Below the pieces are notes generated by a model. That model had not been told where the DNA came from, searched no databases, and saw only the letters and a program-made list of their open reading frames with translations. The translations under genes and the position numbers were made by a program. Below, piece by piece: positions 8,234 through 16,522 of a stretch of 31,628 nucleotides of DNA; the first letter of the stretch is position 1, and each line of letters opens with the position of its first letter. Origin of the DNA: Desulfobacca acetoxidans (lineage in GTDB: Bacteria > Desulfobacterota > Desulfobaccia > Desulfobaccales > 0-14-0-80-60-11); contig DZCR01000017.1 of assembly GCA_022736495.1 (NCBI GenBank), positions 1 to 31,628 on the forward strand, in the 5' to 3' direction.

Positions 8234-9217
8234 CTAAGCCGGGTTCTTTATCGGCCCCAGGATTTGCAAGACCAGGGCTTCGCTGGCCGAATACGGGTCG
8301 GTCTCTTTCGCCAGCATATCTTCCAGGATCTGGTTCAGGCGGCCATCTGCCTCCAGTTGTTTGACCAGGTGCCGGAAAACCCCCTCTTTCAGAAGTTCCA
8401 AAAATTCCTGCCGGGCCCGGGAGGCTACGGCCTCGCGCCGTGCCGCGCCGCCGTCCTGAGCCAGGTACTCCTGGTGCTCCTTGAGCGCTGCCATCAATTC
8501 CGCGATGCCCTCCTGGTCCTTGGCCTGGGTCATAAGCACCGGCGGCTTCCAGGCCCGTTGCCGCCGAAAAGTCTGCAAATCCAGCATTTGCAGCAATTCC
8601 TGGTAGGTGCGGGAGGCCCCTTCCCGATCCGCCTTGTTGATGACCAGAATATCGGCTACTTCCAGGATACCGGCCTTGATGGCCTGGATGTCGTCCCCCA
8701 TGCCCGGCACCGTCACCACTACGGTGGTGTACGCAGTGGCGGCGATTTCCACCTCATCCTGACCCACCCCCACGGTCTCCACCAGGATATAATCCTTGCC
8801 CATGGCGTCCAGCACGGTGATCACCGCTCGTGCCGAAGCCGTAAGCCCCCCGAAATGTCCCCGGGTGGCCAGGGAGCGGATAAAGACGCCCTCATCCAGA
8901 GCGTGGCGCTGCATACGGATGCGGTCCCCCAGGATGGCGCCGCCGGAAAAAGGGCTGGTGGGGTCCACCGCCACCACCCCCACGGTCTTGCCCTGCCCGC
9001 GCAGATACTGAATCAGCCGATCGGTGAGGGTGCTCTTGCCTACCCCGGGAGAGCCGGTGATCCCAATGATGTGCGCCCGGCCGCTGTGACGGTAAATCTC
9101 TTTCAGAATCTCCCGGGCCTCAGGACGGCCGTCATCCAGATCCCGCATCAGGCGCGCCGCAGTGCGCACCTCTCCGGCCAAAATGCCGTCCACCACCTCC
9201 CTGGTATGGTTGTCCAT
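8234..9217 (-). CDS. meaB: MeaB/ArgK-family GTPase, methylmalonyl-CoA mutase chaperone
   Basis: The product is 327 residues, typical of MeaB. These G3E GTPases gate cofactor loading and protect adenosylcobalamin-dependent acyl-CoA mutases from inactivation. Motifs seen are the P-loop GSPGVGKST (55-63), the AVDPTSPFSGGAILGDR segment that is almost diagnostic of the family, ETVGVGQDE (switch II region), and NKAD for guanine recognition. GGAGG just upstream of the ATG supports the start. The mutase is not in the window, so the client (methylmalonyl-CoA or isobutyryl-CoA mutase) is unknown. It is divergent from the DHH gene across a 211-bp gap in which no strong site is seen. Confidence 0.93.
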   Translation of the reverse strand: MDNHTREVVDGILAGEVRTAARLMRDLDDGRPEAREILKEIYRHSGRAHIIGITGSPGVGKSTLTDRLIQYLRGQGKTVGVVAVDPTSPFSGGAILGDRIRMQRHALDEGVFIRSLATRGHFGGLTASARAVITVLDAMGKDYILVETVGVGQDEVEIAATAYTTVVVTVPGMGDDIQAIKAGILEVADILVINKADREGASRTYQELLQMLDLQTFRRQRAWKPPVLMTQAKDQEGIAELMAALKEHQEYLAQDGGAARREAVASRARQEFLELLKEGVFRHLVKQLEADGRLNQILEDMLAKETDPYSASEALVLQILGPIKNPA

Positions 9218-9428
9218 TATGCCTCCAATCCGCTCACGATATTTTGATAATTTATAATTTAGTGGCCGGGCATAGCAAAGAAAAAGCGGCGGCCACGGCG
9301 GAATCGGCGACCGAATCCATACCGGCGCCCCAGTCTCGCAGTTTTACGGCAGGTTCAGCTATTTCGCTCAAAAAATCCCTTCCAGTTTGCCCCCGGACGA
9401 CTTAGAATAAAAAAGGGACCTAACCTGC

Positions 9429-10445
9429 ATGCGTAATACTGTCCAGCGGTTCTATCACCTGTTCAGCCATGAGGATCGGTTGGCGATCTTGATTGACCCC
9501 GACCCGGACGCCATTGCCAGCGCCCTGGCCTTGAAACGCCTGCTATGGCGTCGCCTAAGCTCTTGTGTCATAGCCCCCATTCGCCCCATCACCCGCCCCC
9601 AGAATCAGCGCATGGTCCAGCTTTTGGGCATATCCCTCACCCCGCTTCAGGATCTGAACATCGAGGAATACAACCGTAAAGCCTTGGTGGATAGCCAACC
9701 CTCCCACCGTGAACCCTTGGGGGTCTATCGCTACGATGTGATTATCGACCATCATCCCCGGGTCCCCGAGACCAAGGCAAAGCTGGTGGATATCCGTCCG
9801 GAATACGGCGCCACCTCCACCATTATGACCGAATACCTGCGGGAGGCCCGGATCAAACCGTCCCTAAAGCTGGCCACCGCTTTGTACTATGGCATCAAGA
9901 CTGACACCGCCAATTTTGAGCGGCCCGCCATCGAAGCCGATGTGCGGGCCTTCCACTACCTGTTCGGCTTCACCCGGAAGCCCCTGGTGCGGCGCCTGGA
10001 GTTTGCCGAATTCAATATTCCCATGCTGGGATACTTCCAACAGGCCCTGAACCGTTTCCGCATCCGCCACACCCGCCTCTTTGCCTTTCTGGGGCCGGTA
10101 AACACCCCGGACATCCTGGTAATCCTGGCCGATTTTTTTATGCGGGCCGGGGATATCTCTTGGACCATAGTGGGCGGGATTTATAAGGACACGCTGGTAG
10201 TCATCTTCAGGAACGATGGATTGAGGAAAAACGCCGGCCGTCTGGCGTCCCGGGCCTTCGGCAAACTGGGTTCCGCAGGGGGCCACGCGGCCAGCGCTCG
10301 GGCCGAGGTCCCCATCGACAACACGCAGATCAATCCCATTGCCCGGTGGCAGGAGTGGCAGGACTTCATCATCCACCGCGTGGAGCAGCACGGCCGTCTG
10401 CAGTCGCCCTTCAAAGAGAAAGTCCTGGCCACCCCGGCGATCTGA
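9429..10445 (+). CDS. DHH/DHHA1-family phosphoesterase (NrnA-like)
   Basis: The product is 338 residues, the length of NrnA-type nanoRNases/pAp phosphatases. The DHH motif is Asp107-His108-His109 (IIDHH), and the C-terminal DHHA1 motif GGHAAS contains His286. Motif I reads IDPDPDA (Asp23, Asp25, Asp27), whereas NrnA-like proteins usually have a His three residues before the first Pro-Asp (THxNPDPDA form); no His is there. The family hydrolyses short oligonucleotides, pAp or cyclic dinucleotides at a two-Mn site. The activity here cannot be decided. It appears to be a single-gene unit: meaB is divergent upstream, and about 200 bp separate it from the next gene. Confidence 0.8.
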   Translation: MRNTVQRFYHLFSHEDRLAILIDPDPDAIASALALKRLLWRRLSSCVIAPIRPITRPQNQRMVQLLGISLTPLQDLNIEEYNRKALVDSQPSHREPLGVYRYDVIIDHHPRVPETKAKLVDIRPEYGATSTIMTEYLREARIKPSLKLATALYYGIKTDTANFERPAIEADVRAFHYLFGFTRKPLVRRLEFAEFNIPMLGYFQQALNRFRIRHTRLFAFLGPVNTPDILVILADFFMRAGDISWTIVGGIYKDTLVVIFRNDGLRKNAGRLASRAFGKLGSAGGHAASARAEVPIDNTQINPIARWQEWQDFIIHRVEQHGRLQSPFKEKVLATPAI

Positions 10446-10652
10446 AGGCGGCGCGCCACCAGGCCTCAAAGCATAGTTCCCCATCCCTTTGCTCAATGAA
10501 ATCGGCCAAAGCGGCGGTTTGCCCTGGCGCAAAGGAACTTGGTTCGCGGTGCACTTTTACCTTGCTGGACTCCTCGGTAATCCTTATGGTTTATGCTAGA
10601 TAATCAGGGTGCCGCATTGGCGCTACCGAAAAAGAAAGCAGGAGTCAGGAAC

Positions 10653-11663
10653 ATGACAAAGCCGGAAACCATGCGGGCCATGGTGCTGGAGCAGCCGGGC
10701 CAGCCCCTCAAATTATTGGAAATGCCCGTAGCGACGCCTCAGCCCGAACAGGTTCTCATCCGGGTCCACACCTGTGGGGTCTGCCGCACCGACTTGCATG
10801 TGGTAGATGGCGAATTGCCTCACCCTAAGCTGCCCCTGATCCTGGGACACGAGATTGTCGGCACGGTCGTCGAGACCGGGAGCCGGGTAGAAAAGTTCAG
10901 TATAGGCGACCGCATCGGGGTGCCGTGGCTGGGGTTCACCGACGGCACCTGCCGCTACTGCCTAAAGGGCATGGAGAACCTGTGCGACAACCCCCGATTC
11001 ACCGGCTACACCTTGGACGGGGGCTACGCCGAATATGCCGTGGCCGATCAGCGCTACAGCTTTGCTATACCAGGGTCCTATAGCGATGCCGAGGCCGCCC
11101 CCCTGCTATGCGCCGGACTTATCGGCTACCGTTCCTACCGCATGGCTCGCGATGCGGGGGACCACCTGGGGATTTATGGCTTCGGGGCCGCTGCCCACAT
11201 CACCATACAGGTGGCAGTGCATCAGGGCAAAAAGGTTTATGCCTTCACCCGGCCGGGGGACGCCGAAACCCAAAAATTCGCCCGTAAGCTGGGCGCAGTT
11301 TGGGCCGGGTCATCCGAAGAATTACCCCCCGAGGAGTTGGACGCGTCCATTATCTTCGCTCCGGTGGGCTCCTTGATCCTTGCGGCCTTGCGGGCCTCGG
11401 CCAAAGGCGGGGTGGTGGTCAGCGGCGGCATCCACATGAGTGACATCCCATCCTTTCCCTACGACATCCTCTGGGGGGAGCGCCAGGTCCGCTCCGTGGC
11501 CAACCTCACCCGAACCGATGGCGAGGAGTTTTTTCAGCTCGCCCCCCAGGTGCCGGTAAAAACCGAGGTCCAAACCTTCCCCCTGGAGGCAGCCAACGAG
11601 GCCTTAAACCGCTTGCGCCACGGCCAGATCCACGGCGCCGCTGTACTGGTGGTGCGTCAATGA
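10653..11663 (+). CDS. Zinc-dependent alcohol dehydrogenase family protein (MDR superfamily)
   Basis: The product is 336 residues from the ATG at 10653, which follows AGGAG (10640-10644); an in-frame start 60 bp upstream lacks support. It is a medium-chain NAD(P)-dependent dehydrogenase. The catalytic-zinc ligands are recognisable in GVCRTDLH (Cys), GHE (His-Glu) and LLCAGLIGY (Cys). The cofactor domain has GIYGFGAAAH. The structural-zinc lobe is D97-x2-C100-x2-C103-x7-C111, so the first of the four usual cysteines is Asp. The overall sequence resembles the AdhA-like broad-specificity alcohol dehydrogenases, but the substrate is unknown. A possible promoter (TTGCTG, then TATGGT, 17-nt spacer) lies near 10562-10590. 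Confidence 0.87.
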   Translation: MTKPETMRAMVLEQPGQPLKLLEMPVATPQPEQVLIRVHTCGVCRTDLHVVDGELPHPKLPLILGHEIVGTVVETGSRVEKFSIGDRIGVPWLGFTDGTCRYCLKGMENLCDNPRFTGYTLDGGYAEYAVADQRYSFAIPGSYSDAEAAPLLCAGLIGYRSYRMARDAGDHLGIYGFGAAAHITIQVAVHQGKKVYAFTRPGDAETQKFARKLGAVWAGSSEELPPEELDASIIFAPVGSLILAALRASAKGGVVVSGGIHMSDIPSFPYDILWGERQVRSVANLTRTDGEEFFQLAPQVPVKTEVQTFPLEAANEALNRLRHGQIHGAAVLVVRQ

Positions 11664-11746
11664 AAAGATAGTTGCGGGGAAGGGGGTGAGGGCTACTTAC
11701 GAAAAAGCCCTGGGCTGATCGCCTTTTTTATGCCGGATACAACGTT

Positions 11747-12172
11747 ATGCCGAAACCGAAGGTCTTGTTCATCTGTCTGGGGAACTCCTGCCGCAGCATC
11801 ATGGCCGAGGCCCTGACCCGGCACCTCTGCGGGCGCCGCTGGGACGCAACTTCCGCCGGCCTCAACCCCCTGGGTCGCGTAGCCGCAGAGACTAAAGCAG
11901 TTTTAACGGAGATCGGGGTGGACACGGAGGGCTTGCACTCCAAGGGCCTTACCCAGGTTAATCTTCAGGATTACCGCCTTCTGGTCAACCTGTCCGAACA
12001 TTCCCTCAAAGGGCTCCTGCCTCCGGATTGTGCCGATAGATTGATCCAGCGTCCCATGCCTGACCCTTTCGGGGGCAGCCTGGAGGAGTATCGCCAGCGC
12101 CTGGACGCCATCAAGCAGATGATCCTGCGGGAATTCTGCCAGGAGGACGCTTCCCTGCTTTGTCAAAGATAA
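11747..12172 (+). CDS. Low-molecular-weight protein-tyrosine-phosphatase family protein
   Basis: The product is 141 residues. The phosphate-binding loop is C10-LGNSC-R16 followed by S17, a classical CX5R(S) site, and Asp106-Pro (MPDPFGG) matches the general-acid loop. This fold is shared by tyrosine phosphatases and thioredoxin-coupled arsenate reductases (ArsC). The extra redox cysteine pair of ArsC around residues 82-89 is not visible, so I favour a phosphatase. No ars genes are near. The ATG at 11747 lacks a good ribosome-binding site. It ends only 4 bp from the convergent stop of the Mla operon's last gene. Confidence 0.75.
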   Translation: MPKPKVLFICLGNSCRSIMAEALTRHLCGRRWDATSAGLNPLGRVAAETKAVLTEIGVDTEGLHSKGLTQVNLQDYRLLVNLSEHSLKGLLPPDCADRLIQRPMPDPFGGSLEEYRQRLDAIKQMILREFCQEDASLLCQR

Positions 12173-12176
12173 AGCG

Positions 12177-12872
12177 TTACTTTGCAGCGCTCCGGCGCCG
12201 GGCGGCCTCATAAGTGTCGGTCATGATCTGGGCCGAAAGGTTTGCCATAGCCCGGCTCATCGCCCGGGCCAGCCCATCGGGGGTTTTCTCGGGCATGGGT
12301 TCCACGGCCCGGTAGTTTTTCTGGAAGACCACCCGTTGGGGTAGTTCCTCCTGAGTAGAGTCTATGAGGGTGACCGTCAGGCCCAAAGCTGCCTTCCAGC
12401 CATCGGGTTCATCCAGTTCCTGAAAGTCCTCTATCCCACCTTCGAGCAGGAAGCGGTACTTGCCCGTGCTGTTAGGCCCAAACACTGCATCGAACAGGCG
12501 CGCCTTCCTCAGATCCCGGAGGAGATAGTCGGTGACCAGGTAACCGGGATTGACCCGCCAGCGGCTGTAATTATAGGTTTCACTCTTGAAAGGCTGGGGC
12601 TGGTACACCATGGCGTTGGAGTTGAAGGCCTGAGCCACGGAGAACTGCTCCACTTTGAGGGCGTGATTAAGATTGGTTTGTTTAGATAAGGCCGGAGCAG
12701 GATATTCCAGAATGTACTGGTGCACCAGCATGGGTGGTTTGCCGCAGCCACCTAAGAGCAGTGCCGGTAGAACGAGAAGTAGCAGGATAATCCAGGGCCG
12801 TCTTGGCCAACGGCCGGAATGAGCCGGTTTGGAGAAAAGCGGTCGAGGTATCGAATCTGTCATGGCGTTCAT
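12177..12872 (-). CDS. ABC-type transport auxiliary lipoprotein (PqiC-like)
   Basis: The product is 231 residues. It has a long basic N-region, a hydrophobic core (about 27-41) and a lipobox LGGC with acylated Cys43, so it is a lipoprotein, most likely of the outer membrane. The body (YILEYPAP..., RWRVNPGYLVTDYLLRDL, then a beta-rich segment and helical C terminus) resembles the ABC-transport auxiliary family that includes PqiC and partners of MCE proteins. The start overlaps the MlaD stop in an ATGA. As the last gene of the operon it probably provides the outer-membrane end of the MCE lipid-transport system. A separate periplasmic MlaC is not present. Confidence 0.75.
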   Translation of the reverse strand: MNAMTDSIPRPLFSKPAHSGRWPRRPWIILLLLVLPALLLGGCGKPPMLVHQYILEYPAPALSKQTNLNHALKVEQFSVAQAFNSNAMVYQPQPFKSETYNYSRWRVNPGYLVTDYLLRDLRKARLFDAVFGPNSTGKYRFLLEGGIEDFQELDEPDGWKAALGLTVTLIDSTQEELPQRVVFQKNYRAVEPMPEKTPDGLARAMSRAMANLSAQIMTDTYEAARRRSAAK

Positions 12873-13765
12873 TCATTCCACCTTTTCTTGGGGGGCTTGC
12901 CGAACAAGATATCCGAGGGCCGGTCATAGAGTCTCCGGAGCAGCATCTCCAGGGTTTCCGAATTCTGCCGCAGTTTATTATCGGTGGATTGTAATTGCCG
13001 GAGGAGGTCTCGGGTGCTTGCCGTGATGGCCGGAAGTTTCATGGCCAGAATCTGGTCATTGATCGTGGCTACTGCGGTCCGGGCCCCCTTCAGGGTCTCC
13101 CGGCCCTCGGCCATGAACTGCTCCAGATTGACCGCGGCCAACATTTTGTCAGCCCGGGCAGTGAGGCGATCCAGGTTGCCGACGGCCGCATCCACCCGGG
13201 CCATAATGCTCTTCATCTCCTTGCCTTTAAACAGCTCTTCCATAGCCCTGGTAGTGGCAATCAACTGGGTGGAGATACCTTTGGCGTCAATTTCATTAAA
13301 CTTTCTCACGATCTCGTTAATGCCGGTCACGAACCGCTGCATCTCGGAGGGGCGGGTCGCAATAATGGGGTATTCCGACGGAAAGTCAATCTTTGGGGAG
13401 AGATCCGGCTCTCCGGGGTTCTTGAGGTCCAGCTCCACGAACATGATGCCAGTGATCCCCGCGGCTTTGAGCTGAGCCACGGCATCTTTTTCCAGGTTGC
13501 CCTGCATGTTGATCTTCATGACTACGCCTATGAGGCGGTTGTCAGGAGCCACCTGGATGGCTTCCACCCTGCCTTTTTCCACGCCCCGGAACTTGACGCT
13601 GGAATCCATCTGAAGGCCCTGCACTGACTCATCGAAATAGCTCACGTAGGTCGTGCCCTTCTGAAAGTAGCTGGTGGCGCCCACCCAGATAATGGCGACG
13701 ACGCCCAGGATGACGCCGAGGATGACGAAGAGTCCAATGAATAGATTAGTGGATTGTTTGGCCAT
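12869..13765 (-). CDS. mlaD: MCE-domain lipid-transport protein (MlaD family)
   Basis: The product is 298 residues with an N-terminal membrane anchor (about 8-30), one MCE domain (about 38-118; GTTYVSYFDESVQGL, VKFRGVEKGRVEAIQV, GITGIMFVEL) and a long helical C-terminal region (about 140-275) with coiled-coil character. It would form the hexameric periplasmic ring attached to the MlaEF transporter and pass phospholipids between membranes. It is longer than E. coli MlaD (about 180 residues), and the helical extension is closer in form to PqiB/LetB-type or plastid-type MCE proteins. One base separates its ATG from the mlaF stop. Confidence 0.88.
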   Translation of the reverse strand: MAKQSTNLFIGLFVILGVILGVVAIIWVGATSYFQKGTTYVSYFDESVQGLQMDSSVKFRGVEKGRVEAIQVAPDNRLIGVVMKINMQGNLEKDAVAQLKAAGITGIMFVELDLKNPGEPDLSPKIDFPSEYPIIATRPSEMQRFVTGINEIVRKFNEIDAKGISTQLIATTRAMEELFKGKEMKSIMARVDAAVGNLDRLTARADKMLAAVNLEQFMAEGRETLKGARTAVATINDQILAMKLPAITASTRDLLRQLQSTDNKLRQNSETLEMLLRRLYDRPSDILFGKPPKKRWNE

Positions 13766-13766
13766 G

Positions 13767-14564
13767 TTACGTTCCTCGGGGCGCAGGTGCCGTGGCCGGC
13801 CGGCGATTAAAAAAGTTCACCACCCGGAGGTCGGTGGAGTGATCTTTTAATTCTCGGGGATCGCCCTCGGCAATGATACCCTTAGCGCCCTTGTCCAGCA
13901 TGATCACCCGATGGGCAATGTTAAAAATGGATTCCAGTTCGTGGGTGACTATTACCATAGTGGTCCCCATCCCGGCATTAATGCTCTTGATCAGGTTATC
14001 CAGTTCCACCGAGGAGATAGGGTCCAATCCGGCGGAGGGCTCATCGAAGAAGAGGACCGTGGGGTCCAGGGCCATGGCCCGGGCCAGCCCCGCTCGCTTT
14101 TTCATGCCTCCGGAGACCTCCGAGGGAAGATGGTTTTCGTAGCCCGCCAGGCTTACCAGGCCCAGCTTCATCCTGACGATCAGCTCGATGGTATCCGGGT
14201 CCAAGTCGGTGTACTCATAGATGGGCAAGGAAACATTTTCTGCCAGAGTCATGGAGCCGAACAGCGCCCCGGATTGGAAGAGGACCCCGAGGTTCATGCG
14301 CACTTGGCGTAGGATCCGGTCGTCGCCGGTATTAATGTTGACGCCGTTGAGCAGGACTTTGCCGGCGGCGGGTTTATAGAGGCCGATCATGTGTTTCAAC
14401 AGGGTGGACTTGCCGCAGCCGCTGCCCCCCAGGATCACCAGGATTTCCCCCTGATTGACCTGGAAACTCACCCGGTCGAAGATGGTATTATCCCCGAAAC
14501 GCGCCGCCAACTGGTCCACGACGATGACCGGTGGGAGAGAAGAGTTGTTCGTCATTGCACTCAT
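13767..14564 (-). CDS. mlaF: Lipid-transport ABC ATPase (MlaF family)
   Basis: The product is 265 residues, typical of MlaF. It powers MlaE-mediated phospholipid transport at the inner membrane. Walker A is GGSGCGKST, the signature is VSGGMKKRAGLARAMAL (the GGM(K/R)KR form characteristic of MCE-linked ATPases), and Walker B is VLFFDEPSAGLDP. The H-loop is in IVTHE. The start may be the ATG at 14564 or the one three codons in; neither has a strong ribosome-binding site. It lies 39 bp after mlaE and 1 bp before mlaD. Confidence 0.93.
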   Translation of the reverse strand: MSAMTNNSSLPPVIVVDQLAARFGDNTIFDRVSFQVNQGEILVILGGSGCGKSTLLKHMIGLYKPAAGKVLLNGVNINTGDDRILRQVRMNLGVLFQSGALFGSMTLAENVSLPIYEYTDLDPDTIELIVRMKLGLVSLAGYENHLPSEVSGGMKKRAGLARAMALDPTVLFFDEPSAGLDPISSVELDNLIKSINAGMGTTMVIVTHELESIFNIAHRVIMLDKGAKGIIAEGDPRELKDHSTDLRVVNFFNRRPATAPAPRGT

Positions 14565-14603
14565 TTCTCGGGGTAGTCCCCTTTCATGACGCGTCGGCTC
14601 ATC

Positions 14604-15755
14604 TCATATATGGAGATAGTGGAAAACCAGGGCGAAAGCCGAATCCGTCACGATAATTAGAAAAATTGCCGCCACCACCGCGGAGGTGGTTGCCGAGCCC
14701 ACGGCCTCGGCCCCGCCCCGTACCTCAAAGCCGCGCTGGCAGCCAATCCCGGCGATAAGCACGGCAAAGACCCCGGACTTGATCAGGCTGGTAATGATAT
14801 CCAGCAGACTGAGGCTCCTCTGGGTTTCCTTCAAATAGGTGTAGACGGTTAGGTCCAGCCCCAGGACGCCCACGATCACGCCACCTATGATGCCGAAGAA
14901 GTCGGCATAGAGGGTGAGCAGGGGCACCACGATCATGGCCGCCAGGACCTTGGGCACGGCCAGGAACCGGACTGGCGTGAAGCCCATAGTGGTGAGGGCG
15001 TCCACCTCCTCATTGACCATCATGGTGCCGATTTCGGCGGCAAAAGCCGATCCCGACCGCCCGGCCACCAGGATGGCGGTCATGATGGGGCCCAGTTCTT
15101 TGACAATGGCAATGGCCAACAGGGAGGCCACATAAATATTGGCTCCGAATTGTTTAAGTTGGAGAGACGACATAAAGGCCAGAATAAGACCCAGCAGCAG
15201 GCTGATGAGACCTACGATGGGCAGCCCCTCCACGCCGGCCCGCTTCATGTAAAAGAGCACATCCTGCCAGCGCACCTCCCGGGGATGGAAGAGCGCATAA
15301 GTCAGCGCCCTCAGGAGTTCCCCCAAGAAGATCACCACCCGTTTGAAGTCGTTGAAAATCGAGAGAGTCGCATAACCCAACCGTTCCAGGAAATTGCCGG
15401 TCTTGCGGTCGGTGATGAGGGGTGGGATAGCGAGGGCTTTCGAGTCGATGAGGCCCATAATCCCCCGGGCCTTATCGGTTAGGTTCACAAGATCATAGCT
15501 TATGGACCGTGCCCGGGACTCGCTCTCCAGTTCGATCAGGGCCAGGGCCCCAGCGCTATCCAGAAAGTCTAGTCCGGCCAGGTCAACCGTCAGGGCGGCG
15601 GGAATCAGTTTTTGAAGGAGGCCCTGGACCTCGGAGTTGAAGGCTTGCAGGTTATCCAGCGCCAGCCGGCCGGAGATGCCCAGGGTGACATGCTGCCCCT
15701 TCTCGCCGCGTACCTCGAGGGTATGGTCGTGCCCCGGCACGCTAAAGTTTCCCAT
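14604..15755 (-). CDS. mlaE: MlaE-family lipid ABC permease fused to an N-terminal STAS domain
   Basis: The product is 383 residues. The first about 105 residues form a STAS (MlaB-like) domain (VTLGISGRLALDNL, then LTVDLAGLDFLDSAGALAL). The rest (about 130-383) is the MlaE permease, with several transmembrane helices and the conserved ELGPIMTAILVAGRSGSAFAAEIGTM segment. In E. coli, MlaB is a separate STAS protein that binds MlaF; here it is fused to the permease, so no free mlaB is needed. The fused form is known from many Deltaproteobacteria and other groups. The N-terminal start has a poor ribosome-binding site, and a small CAGGCC/GGCCTG hairpin lies just upstream (15767-15780). Confidence 0.92.
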   Translation of the reverse strand: MGNFSVPGHDHTLEVRGEKGQHVTLGISGRLALDNLQAFNSEVQGLLQKLIPAALTVDLAGLDFLDSAGALALIELESESRARSISYDLVNLTDKARGIMGLIDSKALAIPPLITDRKTGNFLERLGYATLSIFNDFKRVVIFLGELLRALTYALFHPREVRWQDVLFYMKRAGVEGLPIVGLISLLLGLILAFMSSLQLKQFGANIYVASLLAIAIVKELGPIMTAILVAGRSGSAFAAEIGTMMVNEEVDALTTMGFTPVRFLAVPKVLAAMIVVPLLTLYADFFGIIGGVIVGVLGLDLTVYTYLKETQRSLSLLDIITSLIKSGVFAVLIAGIGCQRGFEVRGGAEAVGSATTSAVVAAIFLIIVTDSAFALVFHYLHI

Positions 15756-15830
15756 CTTTAGTGAAACAGGCCGTGGCCTGCAGGGCGGCGATGGCCAATC
15801 TTGGAACCTTCAATAATCCGGATAGATAAT

Positions 15831-16397
15831 TTATTTATTAAAATCCAGAGCCAGGAATTCCTTTTCCGTGAGGCCCCATCGTTTTGTTGCATCTTCGGAG
15901 TTAACGGCGATGACGACCAGGCCGATCAATTTACCTTCGTGCACGAGGGGGGCGCACATGAGGTAGAGTGCGGAGCCATCCTGCAGATAGAATTGCTGTT
16001 GCAAGATCTTTTTGCTCTTGATGACCTTGGTCATCAGACCATAATTGGAGTAATTTTTCGCATTATTGCCACCCTTCGGAGGGTATATCGCAAGGGCCTC
16101 ACCAGATTGGTTCAAGACCCCGACTTGGAACGGACATAAACGGCACAACTTAACGGCCGGGGACTCAACGCGCTCCAGGGCAGCGTTAATCGCCGGCACG
16201 TCTTTCTTGGCGACGGGTTCCAGCAGGGCCGTGGAAAGATTGGTCAAGCAAGTTTTTATTTCATGCTTGAAGGTAGCGGCGGCGGAACTCAACGGAGCCG
16301 GTTTAGCCTGACACCCGCAGAAAAGTAAGGCCGCGGCCGCCAGGACCAACCAGATATAATCTTTCGATCTGAATTTCCGCAGAAAAATTAGTTTCAT
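15831..16397 (-). CDS. Predicted lipoprotein with a Cache-like sensory domain, first gene of the Mla operon
   Basis: The product is 188 residues from the ATG at 16397 (a TTG four codons upstream is possible). It has a basic N terminus, a hydrophobic helix (about 15-27) and a lipobox-like FCGC with candidate acylated Cys29. The mature part starts with a helix, then a CRLC motif (Cys85, Cys88) followed by FQVGVLNQSGEALAIYPP and LYLMCAPLVHEGKLIGLVVIAV. This strand pattern resembles single-Cache/PAS-like extracellular domains. I do not recognise a named family. It is 75 bp upstream of mlaE on the same strand and has its own promoter-like site, so it may be the leading gene of the lipid-transport operon. 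Function unknown; the redox or metal role of the CxxC is a guess. Confidence 0.65.
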   Translation of the reverse strand: MKLIFLRKFRSKDYIWLVLAAAALLFCGCQAKPAPLSSAAATFKHEIKTCLTNLSTALLEPVAKKDVPAINAALERVESPAVKLCRLCPFQVGVLNQSGEALAIYPPKGGNNAKNYSNYGLMTKVIKSKKILQQQFYLQDGSALYLMCAPLVHEGKLIGLVVIAVNSEDATKRWGLTEKEFLALDFNK

Positions 16398-16429
16398 GTC
16401 TTTTACCAAACTTATCTTAATATTTTATG

Positions 16430-16459
16430 CTTATATCCTATTTAACCGTCACCTGACAA
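16430..16459 (-). promoter_or_regulatory. Candidate sigma70 promoter for the lipoprotein-Mla operon
   Basis: On the reverse strand, TTGTCA (16459-16454) is followed after 18 nt by TATAAG (16435-16430). Both hexamers match consensus at 5 of 6 positions. Transcription would begin about 25 nt ahead of the 16397 start. Confidence 0.5.
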
Positions 16460-16522
16460 GCGCAACCGGAGAAAATCCGTAGAAATGTCTGATGCTTGAA
16501 AATATCGAGGCAAGGACGGACA

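Noticed and set aside
8264..9247. 327-codon open frame antisense to meaB
   Set aside because: It mirrors meaB almost exactly, has no family motifs and is explained by GC-rich codon bias on the opposite strand.
11747..12172. Arsenate reductase ArsC assignment
   Set aside because: The CX5R loop fits, but the second redox cysteine pair is not seen and there are no ars neighbours.
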